From Nannocystis pusilla (lineage in GTDB: Bacteria > Myxococcota_A > Polyangia > Nannocystales > Nannocystaceae), in contig NZ_JAIRAU010000027.1 of NCBI RefSeq assembly GCF_020073745.1, positions 80,001 through 144,000 on the forward strand: a DNA stretch of 64,000 nucleotides, given 5' to 3'. Positions 19,367-29,096 of this stretch are shown one piece after another. The translations under genes and the position numbers were made by a program. The notes beneath the pieces were generated by a model, which saw only the letters and a program-made list of their open reading frames with translations, had not been told where the DNA came from and did no database searches. Position 1 is the first letter of the stretch. Every line of letters starts with the position of its first letter.

Positions 19367-19749
19367 TCCGGAGGAGGGAGCGATCCACCGTGAGCCGCTG
19401 CACGTACCGCGTAGGCGAGCGCAGGCGCGCCGTTGGCCGCTGCCGTGATTGTGTTGCGCCTTACAAAAACTACAAAGTGACAGTTGTCCGAGGGACGAAA
19501 CCGATCTCTGCTGGCAGATTTATCCACAGATCGGATCCTTGCGAATTCGTGCCTTGAGGGGCTGTTAGCGCGCATCGGACGTGATGTCCGTCCACCCCCG
19601 AGCGGGCTCGTCGCCAGGCTCGCGGTCGGTGCCGGCGGGGTCGGCGACGCCCTGCGCTTTCCCGGTACCGAAAGCGGATCAGTGTGCATATAGTCCGGCC
19701 GTACAGCCGCTCGCGGAATCGACCGCGGCGTCACCATGGAAGCTGCTCC
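19367..19749. other. intergenic, AT-richer segment with one perfect DnaA-box 9-mer
   Basis: A local AT-richer patch (about 19440-19560) contrasts with the surrounding DNA. TTATCCACA occurs at 19520-19528. There are no clustered DnaA boxes and no dnaA or dnaN nearby, so an origin is not supported. No gene is recognised. Confidence 0.35.
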
Positions 19750-20268
19750 ATGAAACAGCCGATGCGAACGAGAAGCCGCCGCTGCCCCCCCAAGATCCTG
19801 GGCAACACTGCGCGGGCCCCTCAGCCGCTCCGCTCGCTCGGCGGTCCGAGCAACACGCTCGGGGCCGCTCCTCCTTCCGGCCGTCCCGGAGTCAAAAACT
19901 TCCCCCGGCAGCGTCACGCCGCCCCGCTCGGCGAGTGCCACCGCTCGATCGCGGTCGCCAAGTACCTCGCCTCCCGGCGCACCGAGGCCGCCGCGAAGCC
20001 CGAAGACGCGCCTCGCAAGGGCGCAGGAGCCAAACCGCGCAAGGGCTGGCGGGGCCGCCCGGGGCAAGAGTCCCCGGGCCTCGAGCACAGCCCCGCGGTG
20101 GCGCGCCCCGCCACGCCGCCGCGCGAGGCCGGCGCAGGCGCCTCCGACCTGACTCCGTGGACAGCTCGTCGCAATGCCGCGCGTCTGAGCGGGCGCGACC
20201 GCGTCCTCACCGCGCGCCCGCGCCCGTCCCGGGTGCTGGCCGAGATGGCGACCGACGCGACGCCCTGA
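19750..20268 (+). CDS. hypothetical basic protein
   Basis: The protein is 172 aa and is not recognised. It is rich in Arg, Pro, Ala and Lys, with an AT-hook-like patch (RKGWRGRPG) and the segment SIAVAKYLASRRTEAAAK. GC3 is raised (by eye about 80 percent) but below that of firm genes here, so coding is likely rather than certain. An upstream in-frame GTG at 19684 follows a CATATAG stretch and is an alternative start. A strong GC hairpin lies just downstream at 20296-20329. It could be a nucleic-acid-binding protein, or a spurious ORF. Confidence 0.35.
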   Translation: MKQPMRTRSRRCPPKILGNTARAPQPLRSLGGPSNTLGAAPPSGRPGVKNFPRQRHAAPLGECHRSIAVAKYLASRRTEAAAKPEDAPRKGAGAKPRKGWRGRPGQESPGLEHSPAVARPATPPREAGAGASDLTPWTARRNAARLSGRDRVLTARPRPSRVLAEMATDATP

Positions 20269-20295
20269 TCAAGTTTTTTGGACGAGGCGCACCAA

Positions 20296-20329
20296 GGGCG
20301 GCCCGGGCAATGGTGCTCGGGCCGCCCCG
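20296..20329. terminator. GC-rich stem-loop between convergent genes
   Basis: The stem GGGCGGCCCG / CGGGCCGCCC with a 12-14 nt loop is extended outward by GGACG and CGTCC. It lies between the basic-protein ORF and the convergent EamA gene. There is no adjacent T-run on the exit side. Confidence 0.5.
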
Positions 20330-20356
20330 TCCAATTGTAGGCCGTGCATTTTCGGA

Positions 20357-20419
20357 CATGTCCTGAAGAGCCTGTCCCACACAACATGCTCCCAGGGGCA
20401 TGTTCGAACGATCAGGTCG
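20357..20419. repeat. 14-bp iterated element, 5 units overlapping a stop codon
   Basis: Half-sites start at 20357, 20371, 20385, 20399 and 20413 (CATGTCC, CCTGTCC, CATGCTC, CATGTTC, CAGGTCG), an exact 14-bp pitch throughout. The stop codon of the EamA transporter (20412-20414, minus strand) lies in the last unit. Confidence 0.85.
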
Positions 20420-21362
20420 GGGTCGACCGCCCGGGCACGAAGCGCAGCGACAGGCCGAGCAGCACGGCGGCGGCGGCGAGGACGGTGCGGCCGTCGAGGC
20501 GCTCGCCGTGCCACAGCGCGGCGGTGACGGCCGCGATCACGAACTGGACGTTGATGAACAGCCCGACCAGCGAGGTCGGCAGGCGGCGCAGGGCGTAGAG
20601 GTTGAGCAGGTAGGCGAGGGCGGTCGGGCCGACGATCACGAGCCCGCCGAGCAGCCACACGTGGCCCGGGACGGCGGCGAAGTCGACGGCGAGCAGCGCC
20701 GGCGCGCCCACGGCGGCGATCATCGGCAGGGCGCAGGCGTAGATGGCGGCCGACAGGGGCAGCGGGTCGAGGGTCTGCGACACGCGCTTCGACAGGGCGA
20801 GGAACAGCGAGTAGGCGCCGCTGTTGAGGAACATCAGCAGGTCGCCGAACAGGACGGTCTCGCTGAAATGGTCGGCGAGTCGGCCGTCGCGCGTGCGCAG
20901 CCAGGCGCCTGTCCCGACGGCCAGCTCGTCGACCTCGAACAGGGCGGCGATGCCGAGCGCCCCGAGCGCGACGCTGACGAGCTTGCGCCGCGTCAGCGAC
21001 TCCTGGCCGAGCAAGACGCCGAGCGCGAGCGTCTGCGCCGGCACGGTGGCCATCACCAGGGCGCCGTGCACGGCCGTGGAGCGCTGGATGCCGGCGTTGA
21101 ACAGGAGCTGGTTCAGGACCACGCCGAGCAGCGCGAGCACGCTGAAATGGCCCCAGCCGCGCCGCGGCCACGACACGCGCAGCAGCAGCGCGCCGCCGAT
21201 CAGGAGGACGGCGCCGCCGAACTGGCGGATCGTCGTCCACGCGATCGGGTCGAGGTGAGCCGTGATCTCGCGCGCCGCGCTGTAGTGGGTGCCGAACAGC
21301 AGCTGCACGCCGAGCAGCGCGGCGACGGCTCTGGCGGTGTCCTGGCCGGAGGGGGCTTGCAA
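20412..21362 (-). CDS. EamA/DMT-family transporter
   Basis: The protein is 316 aa with about ten predicted membrane helices in two EamA repeats (GVQLLFGTHYSAAREI at the front; LLGGLVIVGPTALAYLLNLYALRRLP in the second half). Relatives export amino acids or small metabolites; the substrate is unknown. A soluble loop of about 25 residues (VDELAVGTGAWLRTRDG) separates the halves. The TTG start at 21362 is supported by a TACCGT hexamer 8 nt upstream, the leaderless pattern seen elsewhere in this window. The stop codon falls within a cluster of 14-bp repeats. Confidence 0.88.
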   Translation of the reverse strand: MQAPSGQDTARAVAALLGVQLLFGTHYSAAREITAHLDPIAWTTIRQFGGAVLLIGGALLLRVSWPRRGWGHFSVLALLGVVLNQLLFNAGIQRSTAVHGALVMATVPAQTLALGVLLGQESLTRRKLVSVALGALGIAALFEVDELAVGTGAWLRTRDGRLADHFSETVLFGDLLMFLNSGAYSLFLALSKRVSQTLDPLPLSAAIYACALPMIAAVGAPALLAVDFAAVPGHVWLLGGLVIVGPTALAYLLNLYALRRLPTSLVGLFINVQFVIAAVTAALWHGERLDGRTVLAAAAVLLGLSLRFVPGRSTPT

Positions 21363-21370
21363 GCGGCGCG

Positions 21371-21376
21371 ACGGTA
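21371..21376 (-). promoter_or_regulatory. -10-like TACCGT upstream of the EamA gene
   Basis: TACCGT ends 8 nt before TTG 21362 on the minus strand. Confidence 0.45.
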
Positions 21377-21572
21377 GCGGACGCGCCGGCCGCGGTCGAT
21401 GGGCCGAGCGGTCGCGGGTCGAGCGGCGGCGCCGCCGCCGAGCGTGTCGGCGTCCGTGACCGGCGGCTGAATCGCTACGGGGCGAATGTCGGCACCCGCG
21501 ATCGCGCGGATCGGCGAATCACGGGATCATGAACCCGGCCGCTCTCGCCGCGCTACGGGTGGGCGCGGCGGG

Positions 21573-21593
21573 CATGTCGAAAGGGACATGTCC
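21573..21593. repeat. 14-bp iterated element at the ppa 3' end
   Basis: CATGTCG (21573) and CATGTCC (21587) form CATGTC-N5-GGACATG. The element ends about 7 bp after the stop of the pyrophosphatase gene, where a terminator would be expected. Confidence 0.75.
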
Positions 21594-21600
21594 CTGGCGA

Positions 21601-22143
21601 CTACTTGTGCAGCTCGCCGCGACGCAGCCGCTTGTACAGCTCGAAGGCATCCCGGATGACCACCAGCGCCTCGGCGGTGCCGAGGATGTCGTCGATGACG
21701 ACGGTCTTGTTCTCGAGGATCTTGTAGTCCTCGAAGAAGCGCCGGACCTCGCGCATGACGTGGTGCGGGAGCTGCGACTGGTCGGTGTACTCGTTGAACC
21801 AGGGGTCGTGGGTGCTGACGGCGACGATCTTGTCGTCGATGCCCTTGTCGTCGCGCATGCGCATGACGCCGATCGGGCGGGCGGTGACGATGCACAGCGG
21901 GTGGACCGGGCTCTGTTGCAGGACCAGGATGTCGAGCGCGTCGCCGTCGTCGCAGTAGGTGCGCGGGATGAAGCCGTAGTTGGCAGGGTAGTGCACCGCG
22001 CTGAACAGCACGCGGTCGAGGCGGAGGAAGCCGGTCTCCTTGTCGACCTCGTACTTGTTCTTGCTGCCCTGCGGGACCTCGATCACGGCCGGAACGTGAG
22101 GGAGCTGGCCTTCGTCGACATAGATGTCGTGCCACGGATGCAT
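21601..22143 (-). CDS. ppa: soluble inorganic pyrophosphatase, family I
   Basis: The protein is 180 aa and hydrolyses PPi to two phosphates with Mg2+ in the cytoplasm. It has the family I active site: SKNKYEVDKETG, then YPANYGFIPRTYCDDGDALDILVL, which contains the DxDxxD-type metal site, and DDKIVAV further on. The length is typical. ATG 22143 (MHPWHDI) matches the family N-terminus, whereas the in-frame start at 22182 would add an unlikely Gly/His-rich leader. TTGACA at 22177-22182 (minus strand) is a plausible -35 that would place the transcription start very close to the ATG. A repeat hairpin follows the stop. Confidence 0.96.
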   Translation of the reverse strand: MHPWHDIYVDEGQLPHVPAVIEVPQGSKNKYEVDKETGFLRLDRVLFSAVHYPANYGFIPRTYCDDGDALDILVLQQSPVHPLCIVTARPIGVMRMRDDKGIDDKIVAVSTHDPWFNEYTDQSQLPHHVMREVRRFFEDYKILENKTVVIDDILGTAEALVVIRDAFELYKRLRRGELHK

Positions 22144-22282
22144 CGCGCGGGGAGCGTGGTGCCGACCCCCGCCGGCTGTCAAGCAATCGCGCGCGGACGG
22201 ACGTATGGCCGCCCCGGCGAGGCCGGGCCTGTCGCGCGCCGCCGGCGCTCGGCGGCTGCTTCGTCGGGGGGATGTGCCGACG

Positions 22283-23635
<1,353 letters not shown>

Positions 23636-23734
23636 TGCGAAAACGATGACTCCGGCCGGCAAGGTAGCACGCGGAGGCGCGGGGCGGCTAGCAGCTTTGC
23701 GCGTACGGAAGCGCGGGGCCCGGGAGGTCTCGAG

Positions 23735-23900
23735 AGGGCGGACGAGGGGCCGTGCGGCGGGTCCCTCGCGACGGGAGACCTGCCATGCCAGATGCTCGAC
23801 GGCGATGCCTGTTCGGGCATGTCCGAAGTTTGCCTCGCCGTCTGCGCGTCAGGCATGGGGCCCCTCCCGGCGTCCCACCGCACGGCCCCTCGTCCGCCCT
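23735..23900. repeat. 166-nt long inverted repeat (MITE-like or structured RNA)
   Basis: The outer arms 23735-23757 and 23878-23900 are a perfect 23-bp inverted repeat (AGGGCGGACGAGGGGCCGTG at one end, its complement at the other). Pairing continues with interruptions toward an inner stem GACGGCGA / TCGCCGTC. The tip holds a copy of the dispersed element (CCTGTTC and CATGTCC, 23808-23824). No ORF is credible inside and no clear target-site duplication was seen. Confidence 0.75.
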
Positions 23901-23941
23901 GCGGCGGTCGTCGCCGGCCCCGCTTGTCTCCGGACGAATGA

Positions 23942-24023
23942 CATGTCCTTCGGGGCATGTTCGGAGATGGGGTAGAGAGTGGCTTTGACATGTCCGAATA
24001 TACATGTCTACTCGGGCAGGCAG
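23942..24023. repeat. 14-bp iterated element, two groups (2 + 3 units)
   Basis: Half-sites lie at 23942 and 23956, then at 23989, 24003 and 24017, with exact 14-bp spacing inside each group. The cluster ends about 10 bp from the stop of the acyl-CoA ligase gene. Confidence 0.8.
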
Positions 24024-24033
24024 AGAGCGCCGA

Positions 24034-25881
24034 TCAGGCCGGGACGATCAGCGCGGGGTCGGGCGGGCTGGCGTAGAGGCGGGCGACGTCGGCGGCGCGG
24101 CGGCGGAGCACCGCGCGCTGATTGATATAACCCTTGTCGGTGATCTCGCCGGCGTCGATGGCCGGGGGCTCGCGCAGGAGCACGGCGCCGGCGATCGTGC
24201 GGCTGCTGCTGCCGGCGTGGGCGGCGTTGTGGGCGGCCAGGGCGGCGGCCAGGTGGGCGCGGATCCGCGGGTCGTCGACGAGCCTGTCCGAAGGGACATC
24301 CGGTGCGAGGGTCCGGCAGCCGTCGAGGTTGAGGAACACCAGCACGCCGGCGGCGCGGCGGCCCTCGCCGGCGACGACGACGTCCTGGACGACGGGCGCG
24401 GCGGCGGCGATGAAGGCGACGCGCAGGGCGCCGACGCTGACCCACGTGCCGCTGGTGAGCTTGAAATCCTCGGCGACGCGGCCGTCGAAGACGATGCCCT
24501 TGCGCGGGTCGGTCGGGTCGGCGAGGCGGCCGGCGTCGCCGATGCAGTAGTAGCCGTCGGGGTCGAAGGCGGCGGCGGTGAGCTCGGGCTCGCGGTGGTA
24601 GCCGGGGGTGACGTTGGGCCCGCGCACCCGCATCTCGAGCTTGCCCTCGCGCGGGACCAGCTTGAGCTCGCAGCCGGGCGCGGGCAGGCCGATGATGCCG
24701 GCGTGGGCGATCGGGAAGTGCACGTTGGTGACGAGCGGCGAGGTCTCGGTCGAGCCCCAGGCCGAGGTCATGAGCACGCGCCCGGCCGCGCCGGCCCGCT
24801 CGGCGACCGCGGCCAGGCGGGCCCACAGGTTGGGCGGGAGGGCGGCGCCGGCGTAGAAGATGACGTCGAGGCGGGAGAAGAAGCGCTCGCGCAGGGCCTC
24901 GTCGCGCTCGAGGTAGGGCAGCAGCACCTCGAAGCCGCGCGGGACGTTGAAGTAGAGGGTCGGCGGGACCGCGCGCAGGTTGTCGACCGTGCGCTCGATG
25001 AGCCCCGGCGCCGGCTTGCCCTCGTCGACGTAGAGCGAGCCGCCGTGGTAGAGCGCCATGTTGAAGTTGTGGTTGCCGCCGAAGGTGTGGTGCCACGGCA
25101 GCCAGTCGACCAGCACCGGCGGGCGCGCGCGCAGGAACGGCCAGCACTGGGCGATCGCCTGCTGGTTCGAGCACAGCATCCGCTGGGTGTTGATCACGCC
25201 CTTGGGCCGGCTGGTCGAGCCGGAGGTGAACAGGATCTTCGCCACGGTGTCGGGGCCGGTGGCGGCGTGGGCGAGGTCGGCATGTTCCAGAGAGCATGTC
25301 TCGGAGAGCATGTCGGAGAGGACAGCGTGGCGGTCGCCGGGGTCCCGGCCGACCAGCGCCGGCGCGCCGACGGCCGCGAGGGCGCGGGCGAAGCGGACCC
25401 CGTCGGCGGCGAACACCAGGCCGGGCTCGACCTGGGCGGCGATGTGGCGCAGGTTCTCGAGGTCCTGCGAGACCAGGCTGTAGGCCGGCGAGACCGGGAC
25501 CGCGGGCACGCCGACGTACATGGCCGCGAGCTGCAGCAGGGCGTTGTCGACGCTGTTGTCGGACAGGAGCATGAGCGGGCGCGCGGCCGACAGCCCGCGC
25601 GCCAGCAGGGCCGCGCCGAGCCGGCGGATCCGCGCCCAGGCTGACCCGTAGGACAGCTCGAACAATTGGCCGTCGCGGCGCTCGCCGAGCAGCACCCGCT
25701 CGGGCGCCTCCTCGGCCCAGCGGCGCAGCGCCTCCGCCAGGGTGGCGGGGTAGGGCTGCAGCGGCTGCGGCGAGCGCAATTCCATGACGCCGCCGGCGCG
25801 GTAGGTGACGACGACCTCGGCGGGGGCGAGCTCGAGGGACAGGTCCTTCGGGTCAGGCTCGGCGTCTGGCTTCATCGACAT
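24034..25881 (-). CDS. feruloyl-CoA synthase-type AMP-dependent ligase
   Basis: The protein is 615 aa and a member of the ANL adenylating superfamily. It would activate an aromatic (ferulate-like) or other carboxylic acid to the CoA thioester with ATP. Motifs in order are P-loop FTSGSTSRPKGVINT (about 230), WLPWHHTFGGNHNFN, WGSTETSPLV, GYYCIGDAGRL and C-terminal GEITDKGYINQRAVL, which is typical of the Fcs group. The pure 14-bp repeat at 25281-25329 encodes LSDMLSETCSLEHADL, an insertion-like loop before the P-loop; a second copy encodes APDVPSDRL. The start ATG itself lies in a repeat unit. No hydratase-aldolase partner is nearby, so the substrate is open. Confidence 0.85.
   Translation of the reverse strand: MSMKPDAEPDPKDLSLELAPAEVVVTYRAGGVMELRSPQPLQPYPATLAEALRRWAEEAPERVLLGERRDGQLFELSYGSAWARIRRLGAALLARGLSAARPLMLLSDNSVDNALLQLAAMYVGVPAVPVSPAYSLVSQDLENLRHIAAQVEPGLVFAADGVRFARALAAVGAPALVGRDPGDRHAVLSDMLSETCSLEHADLAHAATGPDTVAKILFTSGSTSRPKGVINTQRMLCSNQQAIAQCWPFLRARPPVLVDWLPWHHTFGGNHNFNMALYHGGSLYVDEGKPAPGLIERTVDNLRAVPPTLYFNVPRGFEVLLPYLERDEALRERFFSRLDVIFYAGAALPPNLWARLAAVAERAGAAGRVLMTSAWGSTETSPLVTNVHFPIAHAGIIGLPAPGCELKLVPREGKLEMRVRGPNVTPGYHREPELTAAAFDPDGYYCIGDAGRLADPTDPRKGIVFDGRVAEDFKLTSGTWVSVGALRVAFIAAAAPVVQDVVVAGEGRRAAGVLVFLNLDGCRTLAPDVPSDRLVDDPRIRAHLAAALAAHNAAHAGSSSRTIAGAVLLREPPAIDAGEITDKGYINQRAVLRRRAADVARLYASPPDPALIVPA
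24283..24303. repeat. 14-bp iterated element inside the acyl-CoA ligase
   Basis: CCTGTCC (24283) and CATCCGG (24297) are 14 bp apart. Confidence 0.6.
25281..25329. repeat. 14-bp iterated element, 4 units in frame inside the acyl-CoA ligase
   Basis: CATGTTC (25281), CATGTCT (25295), CATGTCG (25309) and CAGCGTG (25323) have an exact 14-bp pitch. They encode a poorly conserved loop upstream of the ATP-binding motif. Confidence 0.75.
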
Positions 25882-25899
25882 GTCCTCGGGGGCAGATGA
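25840..25899. repeat. 14-bp iterated element around a start codon
   Basis: Pairs lie at 25840/25854 and 25879/25893, each 14 bp apart. The second pair contains the ATG of the acyl-CoA ligase and ends 4 bp before the stop of the next gene. Confidence 0.65.
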
Positions 25900-25902
25900 A
25901 CG

Positions 25903-26760
<858 letters not shown>

Positions 26761-26769
26761 GGCGGCCGC

Positions 26770-26775
26770 ACGATA
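26770..26775 (-). promoter_or_regulatory. -10-like TATCGT for a leaderless start
   Basis: TATCGT ends 9 nt before ATG 26760 on the minus strand. Confidence 0.45.
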
Positions 26776-27027
26776 CCACGTCCGGCGATCGGCCCGCGGC
26801 CCGCGCGGCGACGGAGGCAATGCGCGCGGGACTCGCCTGTTCTCCCGCCACGCTGGTCGCGTTGCTCGTCGGGCCCCAGGTGCTCGCTTGCCCGTCTGTC
26901 GGAGCTCGGCGCGAGGACGGCGAGATGCGCCACGCTGGCCGCATGCTCGTCGGTCACGTATGGGCCCGGCACGCTCGCTGGCCGCGTCGTATGCGGCGCG
27001 CGGCGAGATGCCGCGTCGCGGTGTCCG

Positions 27028-28335
27028 CTAGAAGCCGGCCTGCAGCTGCAACCGCAGCTGGTCGGCGACGCCCGCGGGCAGGCCCGGACCCCACTGGCGG
27101 AAGTAGTCGAGCTGCAGCTTGAGCGAGTGGCGGTAGAAGTAATAGTTGACGCCGGCGCCGTACTCGTCGAGGCGGGCCAGGCTGGTGTCGACGCGCCGCG
27201 ACGGTCGCACGCCGGACGAGCGGGCGGTGAGCTCGACGCGGGTGCGCGGGATGAACAGGCCCATCTGCGCGGTCCAGCCGACGCCGTTGCGGGCGGTCTC
27301 GACCGGGGCTGGCATTCCGGACATGTCCAAAAGGCCACCCGGGAGGCGCCAGCCCTGGCGCCAGTAGAAGTCGAGCAGCAGCGACATGCCGGCGATCTTG
27401 AACATCAGATCGACGGTGACGTTGTTGCTGCGCATGGTGCCGCCGTCGGCGAAGGCGGTGCCGCCGATCGCCCGCGTGCGGTGGTCGCGGTCGCTGAAGG
27501 CGTAGGCGGCGCCGATGCTGAGGCGCGGCCTGGCGCTGCGCTCGTGGTCGGCCTCGCTGTAGTCGTCGAACATGCCGAGCGGCAGGTAGTCGACGCGGGC
27601 CATGTACGTCAGGCCGAAGTCGCGGGCCTTGTAGAATTCGTAGCCCTCGCCCATGAACACGCCGGCGAAGTAGCGCAGCTTGCCGAGGCCGGCGACGTCG
27701 GGCGAGCTCACCTGCACGCCGATGTCCTGGTCGAGCGTGAACTCGTAGCTGGCCGACGAGTTGTCGACCATCTGTAATTTGGCCAGCGGCTGCATGCGCT
27801 GGCGCGCGTAGGGCACGAAGAAGAAGCCGGCCTGGAGGTTGACGTGGCGGTAGCGCGTCCAGGTCGTGTACCACTGGAAGATGGGCGCGCGCCGCGGGGT
27901 GCCGTCCTTGAAGCCGAGGTCCTTCGGCGCGAACATCAAGTGGACGTAGTAGCCGACGTGCGGCGTGAAGATGTTGCCCGAGAGGATCAGGCGCGCGCGC
28001 CGGAACTCGAGGCTGTTCGACCACGGCTCCATGCCCGCGGCCGGGATCGCCTCCCGCCGCGCGGTGTAGAGCAGCTGCGCCCACATGTTGATGTTGAGCG
28101 TGAAGCGACGGTTCGGCGTGGCCAGCTCGATGCCGCGTCCGGGCCTCCACAGCGCCCGGCCGACCGGCACCTCGGCGGTCCGCTGGGCCTCGTTCCTCGG
28201 CATCCACGGCGGAGGAGCGGGCGGCGGCCCGCTCGGCTCGGGCAGCACCGGCGCCGGCGGGTTGGCCCACGCCGGCCCCGCGACGCCGAGCACGAGCAGC
28301 GTCGCGACGCACCGGAGCAGGACGAGGGGACGCAT
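27028..28335 (-). CDS. outer-membrane porin, OprP/OprO (phosphate-selective) type
   Basis: The protein is 435 aa with a signal peptide (VATLLVLGVAGPAWA), a Pro-rich periplasmic segment (to about residue 70) and then amphipathic beta strands ending in an aromatic C-terminus (LQLQAGF), as needed for BAM insertion. Landmarks include FTLNINMWAQLLYTA, EFRRARLILSGNI, VQVSSPD and a late YGAGVNYYFYRHSLKLQLDY, which fit the porin O and P family. The ion specificity cannot be read from sequence. A repeat unit at 27322-27342 encodes part of an extracellular-type loop (GGLLDMSGMPAP). The gap 26761-27027 before the next gene shows nothing recognisable. Confidence 0.82.
   Translation of the reverse strand: MRPLVLLRCVATLLVLGVAGPAWANPPAPVLPEPSGPPPAPPPWMPRNEAQRTAEVPVGRALWRPGRGIELATPNRRFTLNINMWAQLLYTARREAIPAAGMEPWSNSLEFRRARLILSGNIFTPHVGYYVHLMFAPKDLGFKDGTPRRAPIFQWYTTWTRYRHVNLQAGFFFVPYARQRMQPLAKLQMVDNSSASYEFTLDQDIGVQVSSPDVAGLGKLRYFAGVFMGEGYEFYKARDFGLTYMARVDYLPLGMFDDYSEADHERSARPRLSIGAAYAFSDRDHRTRAIGGTAFADGGTMRSNNVTVDLMFKIAGMSLLLDFYWRQGWRLPGGLLDMSGMPAPVETARNGVGWTAQMGLFIPRTRVELTARSSGVRPSRRVDTSLARLDEYGAGVNYYFYRHSLKLQLDYFRQWGPGLPAGVADQLRLQLQAGF
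27322..27342. repeat. 14-bp iterated element inside the porin gene
   Basis: CATGTCC (27322) is followed 14 bp later by CACCCGG (27336). It lies in a predicted surface loop. Confidence 0.55.
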
Positions 28336-28440
28336 GCGGGCGCCAGGGATGACACCCGAAGCGGCGCGCGCGTGTCAAGGTCCCGCTTAACGCGTGCGCG
28401 TTCGCGGCCGTCCCGGGCCTGCTCCGGGCCCACGTGGGGA

Positions 28441-28461
28441 CATGGCCTAAAGGCCAGATCC
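28441..28461. repeat. 14-bp iterated element containing a stop codon
   Basis: CATGGCC (28441) and CAGATCC (28455) are 14 bp apart. The stop of the KGG-repeat gene (28447-28449, minus strand) lies in the hairpin GGCC-TAAA-GGCC. Confidence 0.65.
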
Positions 28462-28848
28462 GCTGTTCTGCGCCTCGGGCTCGTGCGGCTCGTCCTCGCG
28501 CTCGCGCACGCTGTGGGTCGGGCTGCCGTGCGAGTGGTGGCCGCCCTCGCGCCCGATCTCGGCCATGTGCTCGCGGTCCTGGCTGACGGTCTCGCCGCCG
28601 CGGCGGCCGATCATCGCCATGTGCTCGCGGTTCTGGCTGACGGCCTCGCCGCCGCGGCGGCCGATCATCGCCATGTACTCGCGGTTCTGACTGACCGCCG
28701 CGCCGCCACGGCGGCCGATGTTCGCCATGTGTTGGCGGTCCTGGCTGACGGTCTCGCCGCCGCGGCTGGCGATCACTCGCTGCCTGTCCGGGTCCATACC
28801 TGCGAAGCCGCGGGCGTCGCCGCGGCCCTTACCTCGATTGCTCGACAT
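28447..28848 (-). CDS. KGG-repeat stress protein (GsiB/YciG-like)
   Basis: The protein is 133 aa, hydrophilic and probably disordered. Four tandem copies of a 21-residue motif follow the pattern RGGETVSQDREHMAMIGR, matching the stress-induced KGG repeat found in YciG and GsiB. Such proteins are induced by desiccation, starvation or stationary phase and behave like small LEA proteins. The His/Glu-rich tail ends in the dispersed 14-bp repeat, which supplies the stop codon. The start has an AGGAG Shine-Dalgarno upstream. The tandem motif also makes a 63-bp DNA repeat (about 28550-28780), so copy number may vary between strains. Confidence 0.88.
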   Translation of the reverse strand: MSSNRGKGRGDARGFAGMDPDRQRVIASRGGETVSQDRQHMANIGRRGGAAVSQNREYMAMIGRRGGEAVSQNREHMAMIGRRGGETVSQDREHMAEIGREGGHHSHGSPTHSVREREDEPHEPEAQNSGSGL

Positions 28849-29007
28849 CGCTTTTTACTCCTGCGCATGCGAGGGGGCGCGGCCGGACAGGCCGATGGTC
28901 TCGTCCCTCGCGGGTCGCCTCGCAGCGTGTGCGATGTTGACCCAGCCGCAAGTGCAGCGGTGCGGCCGCCCGGCGGCGGCGACGCCCGCTCGCGGGCGGC
29001 CGAATCA

Positions 29008-29028
29008 TATGTCCTTTTCGACATGTCC
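29008..29028. repeat. 14-bp iterated element in a divergent promoter region
   Basis: TATGTCC (29008) and CATGTCC (29022) are 14 bp apart, about 75 bp before the alpha-2-macroglobulin start. Confidence 0.7.
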
Positions 29029-29096
29029 GAACGGTCGGGTGTCAAGCCCGCGCGCCCGGGAACTTCGGCCCGTCCGCACGGTCCCAGGCCGGTCTC

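Noticed and set aside
19520..19528. Perfect DnaA box TTATCCACA in an AT-richer patch, as a possible origin
   Set aside because: It is a single box with no cluster, no AT-rich unwinding tract and no dnaA, dnaN, parAB or gidA-type neighbours.
20357..20419. Regular repeats as a CRISPR array
   Set aside because: The unit is 14 bp with no 30-40 bp unique spacers, and there are no cas genes. It is a tandem array of the dispersed element.
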